From Blastococcus fimeti (GTDB lineage: Bacteria; Actinomycetota; Actinomycetes; Mycobacteriales; Geodermatophilaceae): a DNA stretch of 64,000 nt. Location of the stretch: the NCBI GenBank assembly GCA_900102115.1, contig FNAW01000004.1:310001-374000 (forward strand), given 5' to 3'. This document shows positions 29,190 through 37,140 of this stretch, piece by piece. Made by a program: the position numbers and the translations under genes. Each line of letters opens with the position of its first letter. Position 1 is the first letter of the stretch. Under the pieces are notes generated by a model that was given only the letters and a program-made list of their open reading frames with translations, had not been told where the DNA came from and did no database searches.

Positions 29190-29615
29190 ATGGCATTCGA
29201 TCTCCAGGTCGTCGTCGATTCGCACGCTCCGCACGAGCTCGCCGACTGGTGGGCCGAGGCGCTGGGATGGCAGGTGGAGCCCCAGGACGAGGCGTTCATC
29301 ACCCGCATGGTGCAGGCCGGCGCCGCGAGCGAGGCCGACACGATGCGCCACCGGGGTGCGCTGGTCTGGGCGCTGGGCGCGGCCATCGCCTCCCCGGAAC
29401 CCGGGCGGCCGCGCGTGCTCTTCCAACGGGTTCCCGAGCCCAAGACGGTCAAGAACCGGCTGCACCTCGACGTCCACGTGGGGCCCGAGCGGCGGGAGGC
29501 CGAGATCGCCCGGCTGGTCGGCCTCGGCGCGACGGAGCTCTGGCGGGAGTCGCAGGGGCCGATGGAGTGGGCGACGCTGGCCGATCCCCAGGGCAACGAG
29601 TTCTGCGTCGCCTGA
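29190..29615 (+). CDS. Glyoxalase-like VOC-family protein
   Basis: 141 residues with two beta-alpha-beta-beta-beta units: the first around AFDLQVVVDSHAPHELADWW, the second around NRLHLDVHVGPERREAEIAR and ending LADPQGNEFCVA, the usual VOC terminus. Possible metal ligands are His in RLHLDV and Glu in GNEFC. Substrate is unknown. ATG at 29190, 65 bases after the flavoprotein gene on the same strand. Confidence 0.87.
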   Translation: MAFDLQVVVDSHAPHELADWWAEALGWQVEPQDEAFITRMVQAGAASEADTMRHRGALVWALGAAIASPEPGRPRVLFQRVPEPKTVKNRLHLDVHVGPERREAEIARLVGLGATELWRESQGPMEWATLADPQGNEFCVA

Positions 29616-29619
29616 GTGT

Positions 29620-29817
29620 TCAGTGCTCGGTCAGGTCGCGCTGCAGCCTGCGGTCGGCGACCGCACGCTCCGCGAGCACCCGGGCGCGCTGGGCCCGGCG
29701 TCTGCGGCCGGTGTCCCGGTGGCGCGCGTCCTCGACGAGCTGGAGGGCGGCGAGCACGCTCGCCTGCACCTCCCGTGCGCGGGGGACGGCGGGCCGGGCC
29801 GGCTCTGCCGACGTCAT
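29620..29817 (-). CDS. Small basic helical protein, hypothetical
   Basis: 65 residues from ATG 29817 with AGAGGGAT a few bases upstream. Mostly one long charged helix (REVQASVLAALQLVEDARHR then arginine-rich). No family recognised; a nucleic-acid-binding or coiled-coil peptide is possible. Convergent with the VOC gene, four bases apart, and divergent from the PemK-like gene. Confidence 0.55.
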   Translation of the reverse strand: MTSAEPARPAVPRAREVQASVLAALQLVEDARHRDTGRRRRAQRARVLAERAVADRRLQRDLTEH

Positions 29818-29976
29818 GGGGATCCCTCTTCTCCCGGGATTCCGCCACGAACGCACGCCACGACCGACCCCGTGCGGCCGTCCTTCCCACCGATCCAGTT
29901 CCCTAACCACTCCGTGACCAGATGGTTCCCATGTGTCACACAGGACACAGGAGTCCCTCGCCCGTAGCGTGCGGGC

Positions 29977-30468
29977 ATGGCAGCGCAGCGCGGGCTCGGT
30001 TCATTGGCGAGGTCCGTCCTCGGGCTGCTGCGGCCGTCCCGCCCGGTGGGGCGCCCGGCAGGGAACCGCTCGGCTGCGCCCGCGGCCCCGGACGTCGAGT
30101 ACCGGCCACGGGACGACGACGCCGCCGATCCCGGCGAGATCGTGTGGGCGTGGGTGCCCTACGACGAGGGCGACGGGCGCGGCAAGGACCGGCCGGTGCT
30201 GGTCATCGGGCGCCGCGGCGGGCGTCTGCTGGGCCTGATGCTCAGCAGCCAGGACCACGACCGCGACGCCGCCGACGAGGCCCGGTTCGGGCGGATCTGG
30301 ACCGACCTCGGCACCGGCGCCTGGGATGCGCGCGGGCGGCCCAGCGAGGTGCGCCTGGACCGGCTGCTCGAGCTGGCCCCGGAGTCCGTGCGGCGCGAGG
30401 GCGCGGCCCTCGACCGGGCGCGGTTCGACCGCGTCGTCGCCGAGGCCCGGCGCGTGCAGGGCTGGTGA
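29977..30468 (+). CDS. PemK/MazF-like protein without adjacent antitoxin
   Basis: 163 residues. After a basic, Pro-rich leader of about 45 residues the PemK-like core begins: GEIVWAWVPYDEGDGRGKDR followed by PVLVIG, matching the family's GDIVW... RPVLVI strands. The C-terminal half (RPSEVRLDRLLEL, EGAALDRARFDRVV) also fits. No antitoxin gene flanks it on the same strand; such lone members in actinobacteria may not be toxins. ATG at 29977. Confidence 0.78.
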   Translation: MAAQRGLGSLARSVLGLLRPSRPVGRPAGNRSAAPAAPDVEYRPRDDDAADPGEIVWAWVPYDEGDGRGKDRPVLVIGRRGGRLLGLMLSSQDHDRDAADEARFGRIWTDLGTGAWDARGRPSEVRLDRLLELAPESVRREGAALDRARFDRVVAEARRVQGW

Positions 30469-30478
30469 GCGGGGCCGT

Positions 30479-30694
30479 TCAGTCGGGGACGGCGTCGTCC
30501 GGCACGGGGTGCTGCGCGCGCGGGCGCACGGTGTAGACCCCGGCCCCGTCCGCGAGCGTCTGCAGGTCGTAGCGGTGCACGACCTTCGGCCCGCCGTGCA
30601 GGTGCACGTGGGTGACCGTGGGCAGGGGCTCGCCGTGGCAGGCCTTGCGGATCTCGACGCGGCCGTCCAACGGCCCGCCGACGTACAGCAGCAC
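30479..30694 (-). CDS. Conserved small protein of unknown function
   Basis: 71 residues from GTG 30694: LLYVGGPLDGRVEIRKACHG, then HVHLHGGPKVVHRYDLQTLA and YTVRP. It reads as a compact beta-rich domain with a His-rich strand. No family name comes to mind. No ribosome site precedes this GTG; a CTG at 30742 with GAGGGAG seven bases upstream would add 16 residues and is a serious alternative. Convergent with the PemK-like gene. Confidence 0.6.
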   Translation of the reverse strand: MLLYVGGPLDGRVEIRKACHGEPLPTVTHVHLHGGPKVVHRYDLQTLADGAGVYTVRPRAQHPVPDDAVPD

Positions 30695-30887
30695 GGCGTC
30701 GTCGTCGGCCGGCTCGGCCCCGGTTCCAGCGTCCTCGGACAGTTCGCGCTCCCTCGCTCGTTCCGCGACCAGCCAGGGTAGGCGTGGATCGCACGCTGCG
30801 GCCAGGGTGCGTCCGGCCGCGGCCGGCCGGGGCCGGAGGCCGGTCTGCGATCCTTGACCCCCGTTCCCCGCGTCCCGAGGAGTTCCG

Positions 30888-31979
30888 CTGAGCACCGACC
30901 GAGCCCCGTTCGCCGGCACCCTGCTGGGCGACACCCTCGCCGCCGTGGTCCCCCGCGACACGGGAGCCGAGACGGCCGCCCGCGAGCGGCTGGACCGGAT
31001 GACCAAGCCGCCGGGTTCGCTCGGCGTGCTCGAGGACGTCGCCACCCAGCTCGCCGGCATCGCCGGGACCTGCCCCGCGCCGCTGCCCGAGCCCGCGACC
31101 GTGGCGGTCTTCGCCGGTGACCACGGGGTGCACGCCCAGGGCGTGACGCCGTGGCCGCAGGAGGTCACCGCGCAGATGGTGGCCAACTTCGTCGCCGGCG
31201 GAGCCGTGGTGAACGCGTTCGCCGCCGGTCTCGGAGCGCGGGTCGTCGTGGTGGACGTCGGTGTCGCGGCCACGCTGGAGGCCACGCCGTCGATGCTCGA
31301 CCGGAAGGTGCGGCGCGGTACCGCGGATCTCGCCGTCGGTCCCGCGATGACCCTCGACGAGGCGCGCCGCGCGGTGGAGGCGGGCATCGAGGTCGCGACG
31401 GCGCTGGCCGCCGACGGCGGCTGCCTGATCACCGGGGACATGGGCATCGGCAACACCACGGCCTCGGCGGCCCTGGTCTGCGCCTTCACCGGTGCCACCC
31501 CGGCCTCGGCGACCGGGCGCGGCACCGGCATCGACGACCCCACGCTGGCCCGCAAGGTCGAGGTGGTGAGCCGCGCGGTGGCCCGCGTCCCGTCGCGGCC
31601 GACGACCCCCGAGGCGGCGCTGGCGGTGCTCGCCGAGGTCGGCGGCCTGGAGCACGCCGGCCTCGCCGGGTTCGTGCTCGGTGCGGCGGCCGCCCGGGTG
31701 CCGGTGCTCCTGGACGGGGCGATCGCCGGCTCCGCAGCGCTCGTGGCCGCGGTGCTCTGCCCGACCGCGATGGAGTACGCGCTGGCCGGGCACACCTCGG
31801 TCGAGCCCGGACACGCGGTCGCCCTGGACGCGCTCGGGCTGCGTCCGCTGCTGGGCCTGGACCTGCGGCTCGGGGAGGGCACCGGCGCCCTGCTGGCCCT
31901 GCCGCTGGTCCAGAGCGCCGCCCGCGCGCTGCGGGACGTCGCGACGTTCGACTCCGCCGGCGTGACCGAGAAGAACTGA
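30888..31979 (+). CDS. cobT: Nicotinate-nucleotide--dimethylbenzimidazole phosphoribosyltransferase
   Basis: About 363 residues. It activates the lower ligand of cobalamin by moving phosphoribose from nicotinate mononucleotide to dimethylbenzimidazole. Motifs: RMTKPPGSLG, FAGDHGVHAQGV, GDMGIGNTTASAAL, and the C-terminal LRLGEGTGALLA with the catalytic Glu. The only ATG/GTG in frame is GTG 30945, but that has no ribosome site and clips the N-terminal helix; CTG 30888 lies five bases after GAGGAG and gives the usual length, so I chose it. The stop overlaps the cysG start by one base. Start choice is inferred. Confidence 0.93.
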   Translation: MSTDRAPFAGTLLGDTLAAVVPRDTGAETAARERLDRMTKPPGSLGVLEDVATQLAGIAGTCPAPLPEPATVAVFAGDHGVHAQGVTPWPQEVTAQMVANFVAGGAVVNAFAAGLGARVVVVDVGVAATLEATPSMLDRKVRRGTADLAVGPAMTLDEARRAVEAGIEVATALAADGGCLITGDMGIGNTTASAALVCAFTGATPASATGRGTGIDDPTLARKVEVVSRAVARVPSRPTTPEAALAVLAEVGGLEHAGLAGFVLGAAAARVPVLLDGAIAGSAALVAAVLCPTAMEYALAGHTSVEPGHAVALDALGLRPLLGLDLRLGEGTGALLALPLVQSAARALRDVATFDSAGVTEKN

Positions 31980-33271
31980 TGGCCTCCCCCGTCCACCCGG
32001 CGATGACTCCCCCGCCCCGCCGCCCCGACGGCGTCGTCTACCCCGTCGGCCTGCGCCTGCGGGACCGGCGCGTGGTGGTCGTGGGCGGCGGGCAGGTCGC
32101 GCACCGCCGGGTGGCCGGGCTGCTGGAGGCGCAGGCTCGGGTCACGGTGGTCAGCCCCGAGGTGACCCCCGCCCTCGAGGCGCTGGTCGCGCCGGGCTCG
32201 CTCACCTGGGTGCAGCGGGGCTACGAGGCCGGCGACCTCGACGGCGCCTGGTACGCCGTGGCGGCGACCGACGACCCCGCCGTCAACGCCGCCGTCGCGG
32301 CCGAGGCCGAGGCCGCCCGGATCTTCTGCGCGCGCGCCGACGACCGCGCCGCGTCCAGCGTCTGGACGCCGGCCACCGGGCGGCACGGCGACCTGGTCGT
32401 CGGCGTCCACGGCGGTGGCGACCCGCAGCGGGCGATCGCCGTGCGCGACGCGGTGCTCTCCGGGCTGACCGACGGCACGGTCGCGGACCGGACCTCGCGT
32501 GCGGTCGCCGCGGGGCGGGCCGGGAGCGTCGTGCTGGTGGGTGGCGGGCCGGGTGATCCCGCGCTGATCACGGTGCGCGGGCGGCAGGCGTTGGCGCAGG
32601 CCGACGTCGTCGTCGCCGACCACCTCGCGCCGCTGTCGCTGCTGGCGTCGCTGCCCCCGGACGTCGAGGTCATCGACGCCTCGAAGCTGCCGCGCGGACG
32701 CTCGATGGCGCAGGAGCAGATCAACGAGCTGCTGGTGGAGCGGGCGCTGGCCGGCAAGCGGGTGGTGCGGCTCAAGGGCGGCGACCCGTTCGTCTTCGGC
32801 CGCGGCATGGAGGAGGTCGAGGCGTGCGTGGCGGCGGGGGTGCCCGTCGAGGTGGTCCCGGGCGTCACCAGTGCGATCGCCGTGCCCGCCCTGGCCGGCA
32901 TCCCGGTCACCCACCGCGGGCTGACGCACGAGTTCGTCGTCGTCTCCGGTCACCTGCCGCCCGGCCATCCCAGCTCGCTGGTCGACTGGCCGGCGATCGC
33001 CAGGCTGCGCGGCACCGTGGTCGTGCTCATGGGCGTGGACACCGCACCGGCCATCGCCGCGGCACTGGTCGAGCACGGCCGGGACCCCGCGACGCCGGTC
33101 GCCGTGGTCAGCGACGGCTCGATGCCCACGCAGCGCACGGTGCGCACGACGCTGGCCGAACTGCCCGGGATCCTCGCGACCGCCGACATCCGGCCGCCGT
33201 CGGTCTGGGTCGTCGGCCCGGTCGTCTCGCTGGCACCCGACGCCGGAGCGACGGCCGACACCGCTCGCTGA
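31979..33271 (+). CDS. cysG: Siroheme synthase: precorrin-2 dehydrogenase / uroporphyrinogen-III C-methyltransferase
   Basis: 430 residues, two modules. The N-terminal module (to about 190) is a Rossmann precorrin-2 dehydrogenase with VVVVGGGQVAHRR and the catalytic-Asp segment VAATDDPAVN. The C-terminal module is SUMT: VVLVGGGPGDPALITVRG, LKGGDPFVFGRGMEE and GIPVTHRGL are its SAM and substrate loops. The protein takes uroporphyrinogen III to sirohydrochlorin, feeding both siroheme and cobalamin. ATG 31979 overlaps the cobT stop (TGATG), so both are cotranslated. Confidence 0.95.
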   Translation: MASPVHPAMTPPPRRPDGVVYPVGLRLRDRRVVVVGGGQVAHRRVAGLLEAQARVTVVSPEVTPALEALVAPGSLTWVQRGYEAGDLDGAWYAVAATDDPAVNAAVAAEAEAARIFCARADDRAASSVWTPATGRHGDLVVGVHGGGDPQRAIAVRDAVLSGLTDGTVADRTSRAVAAGRAGSVVLVGGGPGDPALITVRGRQALAQADVVVADHLAPLSLLASLPPDVEVIDASKLPRGRSMAQEQINELLVERALAGKRVVRLKGGDPFVFGRGMEEVEACVAAGVPVEVVPGVTSAIAVPALAGIPVTHRGLTHEFVVVSGHLPPGHPSSLVDWPAIARLRGTVVVLMGVDTAPAIAAALVEHGRDPATPVAVVSDGSMPTQRTVRTTLAELPGILATADIRPPSVWVVGPVVSLAPDAGATADTAR

Positions 33272-33275
33272 TCCG

Positions 33276-33920
33276 TCAGCCTTCGACGACCGTCGCGAAC
33301 ACCACCGTGTTGTCCGTGCTGGTCCCGGCGTCCTCCACGAACTCCCCGCCGCAGGTCACGAGCGCGACGTCGGCCTCCGCCGGGTGGCCGTTGAGCGTGT
33401 CGGCCAGCGCGGACGTGGCCTTGTCCAGGCCGGTCACCGGCTCGCCCAGCACCTGCAGCCGCAGCACGGCGCCGGTGCCGTCGCGGAGGGTGACCTCGTC
33501 CCCCGGGCTCAGCGTGTGCAGCCGGTCGAAGACCGCCCCTCCGCTGGCCTGCTGGTGGCCGAGGATGACCGCCATCTGGCCGGAGCCGGGCATCGGGCCG
33601 TCCGACCACCAGGACGTCGTCCTCATCGACTCGGGCACCCCGTAGCCGTCCACCGTCTGCCCGGTGAACGGGTTCTCGTACTGCACCGTCCCCCGGGACT
33701 CGACGGGCGTGTCCACGCCGATGGCCGGAATGCTCAGCGCGGCCGGCTGGATCGCGCCGACGATGCCCCCGTCGAGCGGCGCCGCCGCGCCGGGAGCCGG
33801 CTGCGGGGTCGCACCCGCGTCCGGCCGCCCGGCGACGACGAGCAGCAGTCCCAGTCCGGCCGCCAGCACCACCAGGAAGGCGCCGACGGAACGGAGATCA
33901 ATCCCGCGTAGGAACCGCAC
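33276..33920 (-). CDS. Class F sortase
   Basis: 214 residues. An N-terminal membrane anchor (residues 11-30), a Pro/Ala linker, then the sortase barrel with catalytic His122 in ILGHQQ and Cys190 in LVTCGGEF. Sortases cut a C-terminal sorting motif and join the protein to the wall. The strand after the cysteine reads AGTSTDNTVVFA; in most sortases an arginine sits about 12-13 residues after the Cys, and here that position is Thr202/Asp203. GTG at 33920 overlaps the end of the substrate-like gene by 23 bases. Activity without the usual Arg is uncertain. Confidence 0.87.
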   Translation of the reverse strand: MRFLRGIDLRSVGAFLVVLAAGLGLLLVVAGRPDAGATPQPAPGAAAPLDGGIVGAIQPAALSIPAIGVDTPVESRGTVQYENPFTGQTVDGYGVPESMRTTSWWSDGPMPGSGQMAVILGHQQASGGAVFDRLHTLSPGDEVTLRDGTGAVLRLQVLGEPVTGLDKATSALADTLNGHPAEADVALVTCGGEFVEDAGTSTDNTVVFATVVEG

Positions 33921-34827
33921 GGCCCCGCATCCCGTATCCGGCCGCACCCGCACCCGCCAGGAGCACCAGCCCACCGGCGACGGCGGTCAGCGGCACCGAG
34001 GTGTCGTCGGCCCGGGCCGAGTCGGCGCCGGTCGGTGCGTAGCCCAGGTAGGCGACCGGCTGCGCCGTCGGTGCGGGGGTGTGCGGCGTCGGCGTCGCCG
34101 CCGGCGGCTGCTGGGTGGGGACGGCGACCGGCGGCGTGGTCGGCTTCGGCGGCTCGGTCGGGGCGGCGGGCGCCGCCGGGATGCACGCCTGGAGCGCCGC
34201 GCCCAGGGCCAGCAGGCCGTCGATCAGGGTCGGGAGCTCGGGGCTCTCCTCCTCGGCCGGGACCTCCTCCTCGGGCTCCTCCTCGGGCGTCTCGGCCCCG
34301 GGAACACCGGGGAGCGGGATCGGCAGCTCCAGGGCGGACGCGTCGTCCGCGGCCACCGGGGCGGCCGGGGCCGCGGCGGGCAGCCCACCGGTCAGGCCGC
34401 CGAGCAGCTCGTCGAGCAGGTCCTGCAGCACCGCGAGGTCGCCGGGCAGCGGCAGGCCGCCGCCGCCGAGGAGAGCCAGCAGGTCGGCGAGCACGTCGGC
34501 GAGCTCGAGCGGCAGCGCGATCAGGCCGTTGAGGATCAGCTCGATCGCGTCCGCGACGCCGTCCACGCAGCTCTCCGGGAGCATCGCGGCGTCCGCCAGC
34601 TGCTGGAAGGCGGCCCGGATGGCCGGGGGCACCGTGAAGGCGGGCAGCCCGGGAGCCGCCTCGGCCGACGGCGCCTCGGCGGCCAGTCCGTCCAGGAAAC
34701 CGGTCACGGTGTCGACCGGGTCGGCCGCAGCGGCCGTACCAGCGGGAACGGCCACCAGCGCGGCGGCGAGACCGGTCGCCACGAGAACGCGTCGCCCGGA
34801 CGGAGAGGTGGAACGGCGCTGAGACAA
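33898..34827 (-). CDS. Secreted Pro/Glu-rich surface protein with C-terminal anchor, probable sortase substrate
   Basis: 309 residues. A signal peptide (basic start, hydrophobic core, AAAA-type cleavage before ADPVD near residue 35), a helical Leu-rich domain with two cysteines (one in PESCVDG, one in ALQACIP), an acidic stretch EEEPEEEVPAEEE, a Pro/Thr-rich wall-spanning linker, and a C-terminal helix (about 279-299) ending in basic MRGRAVPTRD. YAPTG at 263-267 resembles the LAxTG sorting motif with Leu replaced by Tyr. TTG start at 34827 with GGGGG just upstream. Overlap with the sortase gene implies a dedicated pair. Confidence 0.8.
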   Translation of the reverse strand: MSQRRSTSPSGRRVLVATGLAAALVAVPAGTAAAADPVDTVTGFLDGLAAEAPSAEAAPGLPAFTVPPAIRAAFQQLADAAMLPESCVDGVADAIELILNGLIALPLELADVLADLLALLGGGGLPLPGDLAVLQDLLDELLGGLTGGLPAAAPAAPVAADDASALELPIPLPGVPGAETPEEEPEEEVPAEEESPELPTLIDGLLALGAALQACIPAAPAAPTEPPKPTTPPVAVPTQQPPAATPTPHTPAPTAQPVAYLGYAPTGADSARADDTSVPLTAVAGGLVLLAGAGAAGYGMRGRAVPTRD

Positions 34828-35017
34828 GTGTGACCCCCGGTAACGAACAAGTGAGTGAGCGCCCTCACTGTCCGAAGGGGTCCCTGCCTCCGCCAGCCGG
34901 CATTCTGGGATTTACCTGTGACGCTCGTGTGCCGTCACCCCCTGCGTTCGGGGCGAGACGGACCGTTCCCACTCCACGCACTCCGGACCAGGCTTCTCCG
35001 AACTGCGCCCGCCGTGC

Positions 35018-35046
35018 TTGTGCTGCCGATGTAGTACTCCTACTAT
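35018..35046 (+). promoter_or_regulatory. Promoter and palindromic operator of the ABC operon
   Basis: TTGTGC (35018-35023), a 17-base spacer and TACTAT (35041-35046) form a plausible sigma-A promoter. TAGTA (35032-35036), four bases, TACTA (35041-35045) is a perfect inverted repeat overlapping the -10 box, so a repressor bound there would block transcription. The operon encodes its own small HTH protein, the likely ligand; this is inferred. Confidence 0.55.
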
Positions 35047-35074
35047 CGCTCACCTGCGAGGAGGAGGTGCACGC

Positions 35075-35998
35075 ATGAGAGCGGCAACCGACGCGGACCC
35101 GGTCGTCTCCGTCCGCGGGATGCGGATGTCCTACGGCTCGGTGGACGTGCTCACCCGGGTCGACCTGGACGTCCGTCCCGGCGAGGTGGTCTGCCTCCTG
35201 GGCCCGAACGGCGCGGGCAAGACCACCACCATCGAGATCCTCGAGGGCTTCCGGCTCCCGTCCGCGGGCCAGGTGCGGGTGCTCGGCGAGGACCCGGCCA
35301 CCGCCGGTGACGCGTGGCGGGCGCGGGTCGGTGTCGTCCTGCAGTCCTGGCGGGACCACGCCCGCTGGACACCACGCCGGCTGCTCACCTCCCTGGGCGG
35401 CTACTTCCTCCCGTACTCCACGCCCGAATGCCCGCGGCCCTACGACGTCGACCACCTGCTGGGCACGGTGGGCCTGGGCGAGCACGCCGACCGCCGCATC
35501 GGCACGCTCTCCGGCGGCCAGCGCCGCCGCCTCGACGTCGCCGTCGGCATCATCGGCCGCCCCGAGCTCCTCTTCCTCGACGAACCGACCGCCGGGTTCG
35601 ACCCGCAGGCTCGCCGCGACTTCCACGAGCTGGTGCACCGGCTCTCGGACCTGGAGGGCACCACCATCCTGCTGACCACGCACGACCTCGCCGAGGCGGA
35701 GAAGCTGGCCGACCGGATCCTGATCCTGGACGGCGGGCGGATCGTCGCCGACGGCAGCGCGGACGAGCTCACCCGCCGCGTGGCCGGGACCGCCGAGGTG
35801 CGCTGGATGCAGGGCAGCGAGCGCTTCGTGCACCCGACCGCCGACGTCGTCGGCTTCGTCCGGCAGCTGTTCGAGCAGCACGGGGACGAGCTGACCGACC
35901 TCGAGGTCCGCAAGGCCAGCCTCGAGGACACCTACCTGGCGATGGTGCAGCGCTCGGAGGTCCCGACCACGGCCCGGCTCCAGGAGGTGGCCCGGTGA
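35075..35998 (+). CDS. ABC transporter ATP-binding protein (ABC-2 type exporter)
   Basis: 307 residues. Walker A LGPNGAGKTTT, Q-loop VLQSW, signature LSGGQRRRLDVA, Walker B LLFLDEPTAG and the switch His in TTHDLAEA are complete. DrrA/CcmA-like exporters of this kind move drugs or lipids. AGGAGGAGGTG lies just before the ATG at 35075. Its stop overlaps the permease start (GTGA), and the HTH gene follows, forming a three-gene operon. Confidence 0.94.
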   Translation: MRAATDADPVVSVRGMRMSYGSVDVLTRVDLDVRPGEVVCLLGPNGAGKTTTIEILEGFRLPSAGQVRVLGEDPATAGDAWRARVGVVLQSWRDHARWTPRRLLTSLGGYFLPYSTPECPRPYDVDHLLGTVGLGEHADRRIGTLSGGQRRRLDVAVGIIGRPELLFLDEPTAGFDPQARRDFHELVHRLSDLEGTTILLTTHDLAEAEKLADRILILDGGRIVADGSADELTRRVAGTAEVRWMQGSERFVHPTADVVGFVRQLFEQHGDELTDLEVRKASLEDTYLAMVQRSEVPTTARLQEVAR

Positions 35999-36849
35999 AC
36001 CCCACCCGTCATGCGATCGGTCTCGGCCTCCGCCGGGGGTGGACCGAGTTCGTCCTCAGCCTGCGCAGCCCGCAGGACCAGGGCTTCTACCTGTTCACCG
36101 CCGTCGGCACGCTGCTCTTCCTGTGGTTCAACCGGGACAACGAGCTCGAGGGCACCGGGCTGATGTACCCGACGTACGCGCTGCCGAGCATCCTCGGCGC
36201 GCTGCTCGCCTTCGGCGTCGTCATCGGCCCGGCGTTCGCCCTGGCCATGGAGCGCGAGGACGGCACGCTGCTGCGGCACAAGGCGCTGCCCCACGGGATG
36301 CAGGGCTACGTGACCGGCCAGCTCACCTTCCACTCGCTCAGCCTGTTCCCGTCACTGCTCACGATCCTCGTGCCGAGCTTCCTGCTCTTCGACGGGCTCA
36401 TGCACGGCGGAGCCGCCGGCTGGTTCACGGTCGTCTGGGTCGTGGTGCTCGGCCTGCTCGCCACGCTGCCGCTCGGGATGATCCTGGGCTCGATCGTGCC
36501 GAGCACGCAGAAGGTGGGCACCTGGGGGATGCTCCCGGTCGTCGTCCTCACCGCGATCTCGGGGATCTTCTTCCCCATCCAGTCGCTGTGGGGCTGGGTG
36601 CAGGGCGTCGCCCAGGCCTTCCCGACGTACTGGATCGGGCTCGGTCTGCGCTCGGCGTTCCTGCCGGACTCCGCCGTGACCCTCGAGCTGGGTGATTCCT
36701 GGCGCACCGGGCCCACGGTCGCGGTGCTCGTCGCGTGGGCGCTCGTCGGGGCCCTGCTCACGCCGCGCGTCCTGCGCCGGATGGCCCGGCGCCAGTCCGG
36801 GTCCCAGGTCGAGGCTGCGCGAGAGGCCTCCCTGCAGTGGGTGCACTGA
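35995..36849 (+). CDS. ABC-2 type transporter permease
   Basis: 284 residues with about six membrane segments: the ABC-2 arrangement with a membrane-embedded N-terminal helix, GALLAFGVVIGPAFALAMER followed by the amphipathic EDGTLLRHKALP coupling segment, and the SGIFFPIQSL re-entrant region before the last helices. GTG at 35995 overlaps the stop of the ATPase gene. It should form the channel of the exporter with the preceding ATPase; substrate unknown. Confidence 0.92.
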   Translation: MNPTRHAIGLGLRRGWTEFVLSLRSPQDQGFYLFTAVGTLLFLWFNRDNELEGTGLMYPTYALPSILGALLAFGVVIGPAFALAMEREDGTLLRHKALPHGMQGYVTGQLTFHSLSLFPSLLTILVPSFLLFDGLMHGGAAGWFTVVWVVVLGLLATLPLGMILGSIVPSTQKVGTWGMLPVVVLTAISGIFFPIQSLWGWVQGVAQAFPTYWIGLGLRSAFLPDSAVTLELGDSWRTGPTVAVLVAWALVGALLTPRVLRRMARRQSGSQVEAAREASLQWVH

Positions 36850-36852
36850 TCC

Positions 36853-37140
36853 GTGACGCCCGACCGTGCCGGTGAACGCACCGGCGACGCCGTCCACAAC
36901 CGGATCGCCCTGCTGCGCGCCGAGCAGCAGGTGACCCGCCGCGAACTCGCCGACGCCCTCGGCGTGCACTACCAGACCGTGGGCTACCTGGAGCGCGGCG
37001 AGTACAACCCCAGCCTGCACCTGGCGCTGCGCATCGCGGAGTTCTTCGGGGTCCCCGTGGAGGCGGTCTTCTCGACCCGGCCGTTCCCCCGGATCACCGA
37101 CCTGCACCGCCCCGACGACCCCCGGCCCAGGACCGCCTAG
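36853..37140 (+). CDS. XRE-family HTH transcriptional regulator
   Basis: 95 residues from GTG 36853. The Cro/CI-type helix-turn-helix spans about residues 16-70: RIALLRAEQQVTRRELADAL then GVHYQTVGYLERGEYNPSLH. No ligand domain follows, as in YozG-like small regulators. It is three bases after the permease stop and probably controls the operon through the TAGTA-N4-TACTA site. Its TAG stop overlaps that of the convergent dioxygenase gene by three bases. Confidence 0.9.
   Translation: MTPDRAGERTGDAVHNRIALLRAEQQVTRRELADALGVHYQTVGYLERGEYNPSLHLALRIAEFFGVPVEAVFSTRPFPRITDLHRPDDPRPRTA

Noticed and set aside
30743..30887. Cobalamin riboswitch upstream of cobT
   Set aside because: The gap is only 145 bases and I find no B12-box-like sequence or supporting stems.
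30743..33076. Open minus-strand frame through cobT and cysG
   Set aside because: Low-complexity Arg/Ala/Ser sequence opposite two well-recognised enzymes; only its last 70 or so codons (the small conserved gene) look real.
34828..35017. c-di-AMP (ydaO-type) riboswitch ahead of the surface-protein gene
   Set aside because: A small AGTGAG/CTCACT stem at 34854-34869 is present, but the conserved ydaO core sequences are not recognisable.
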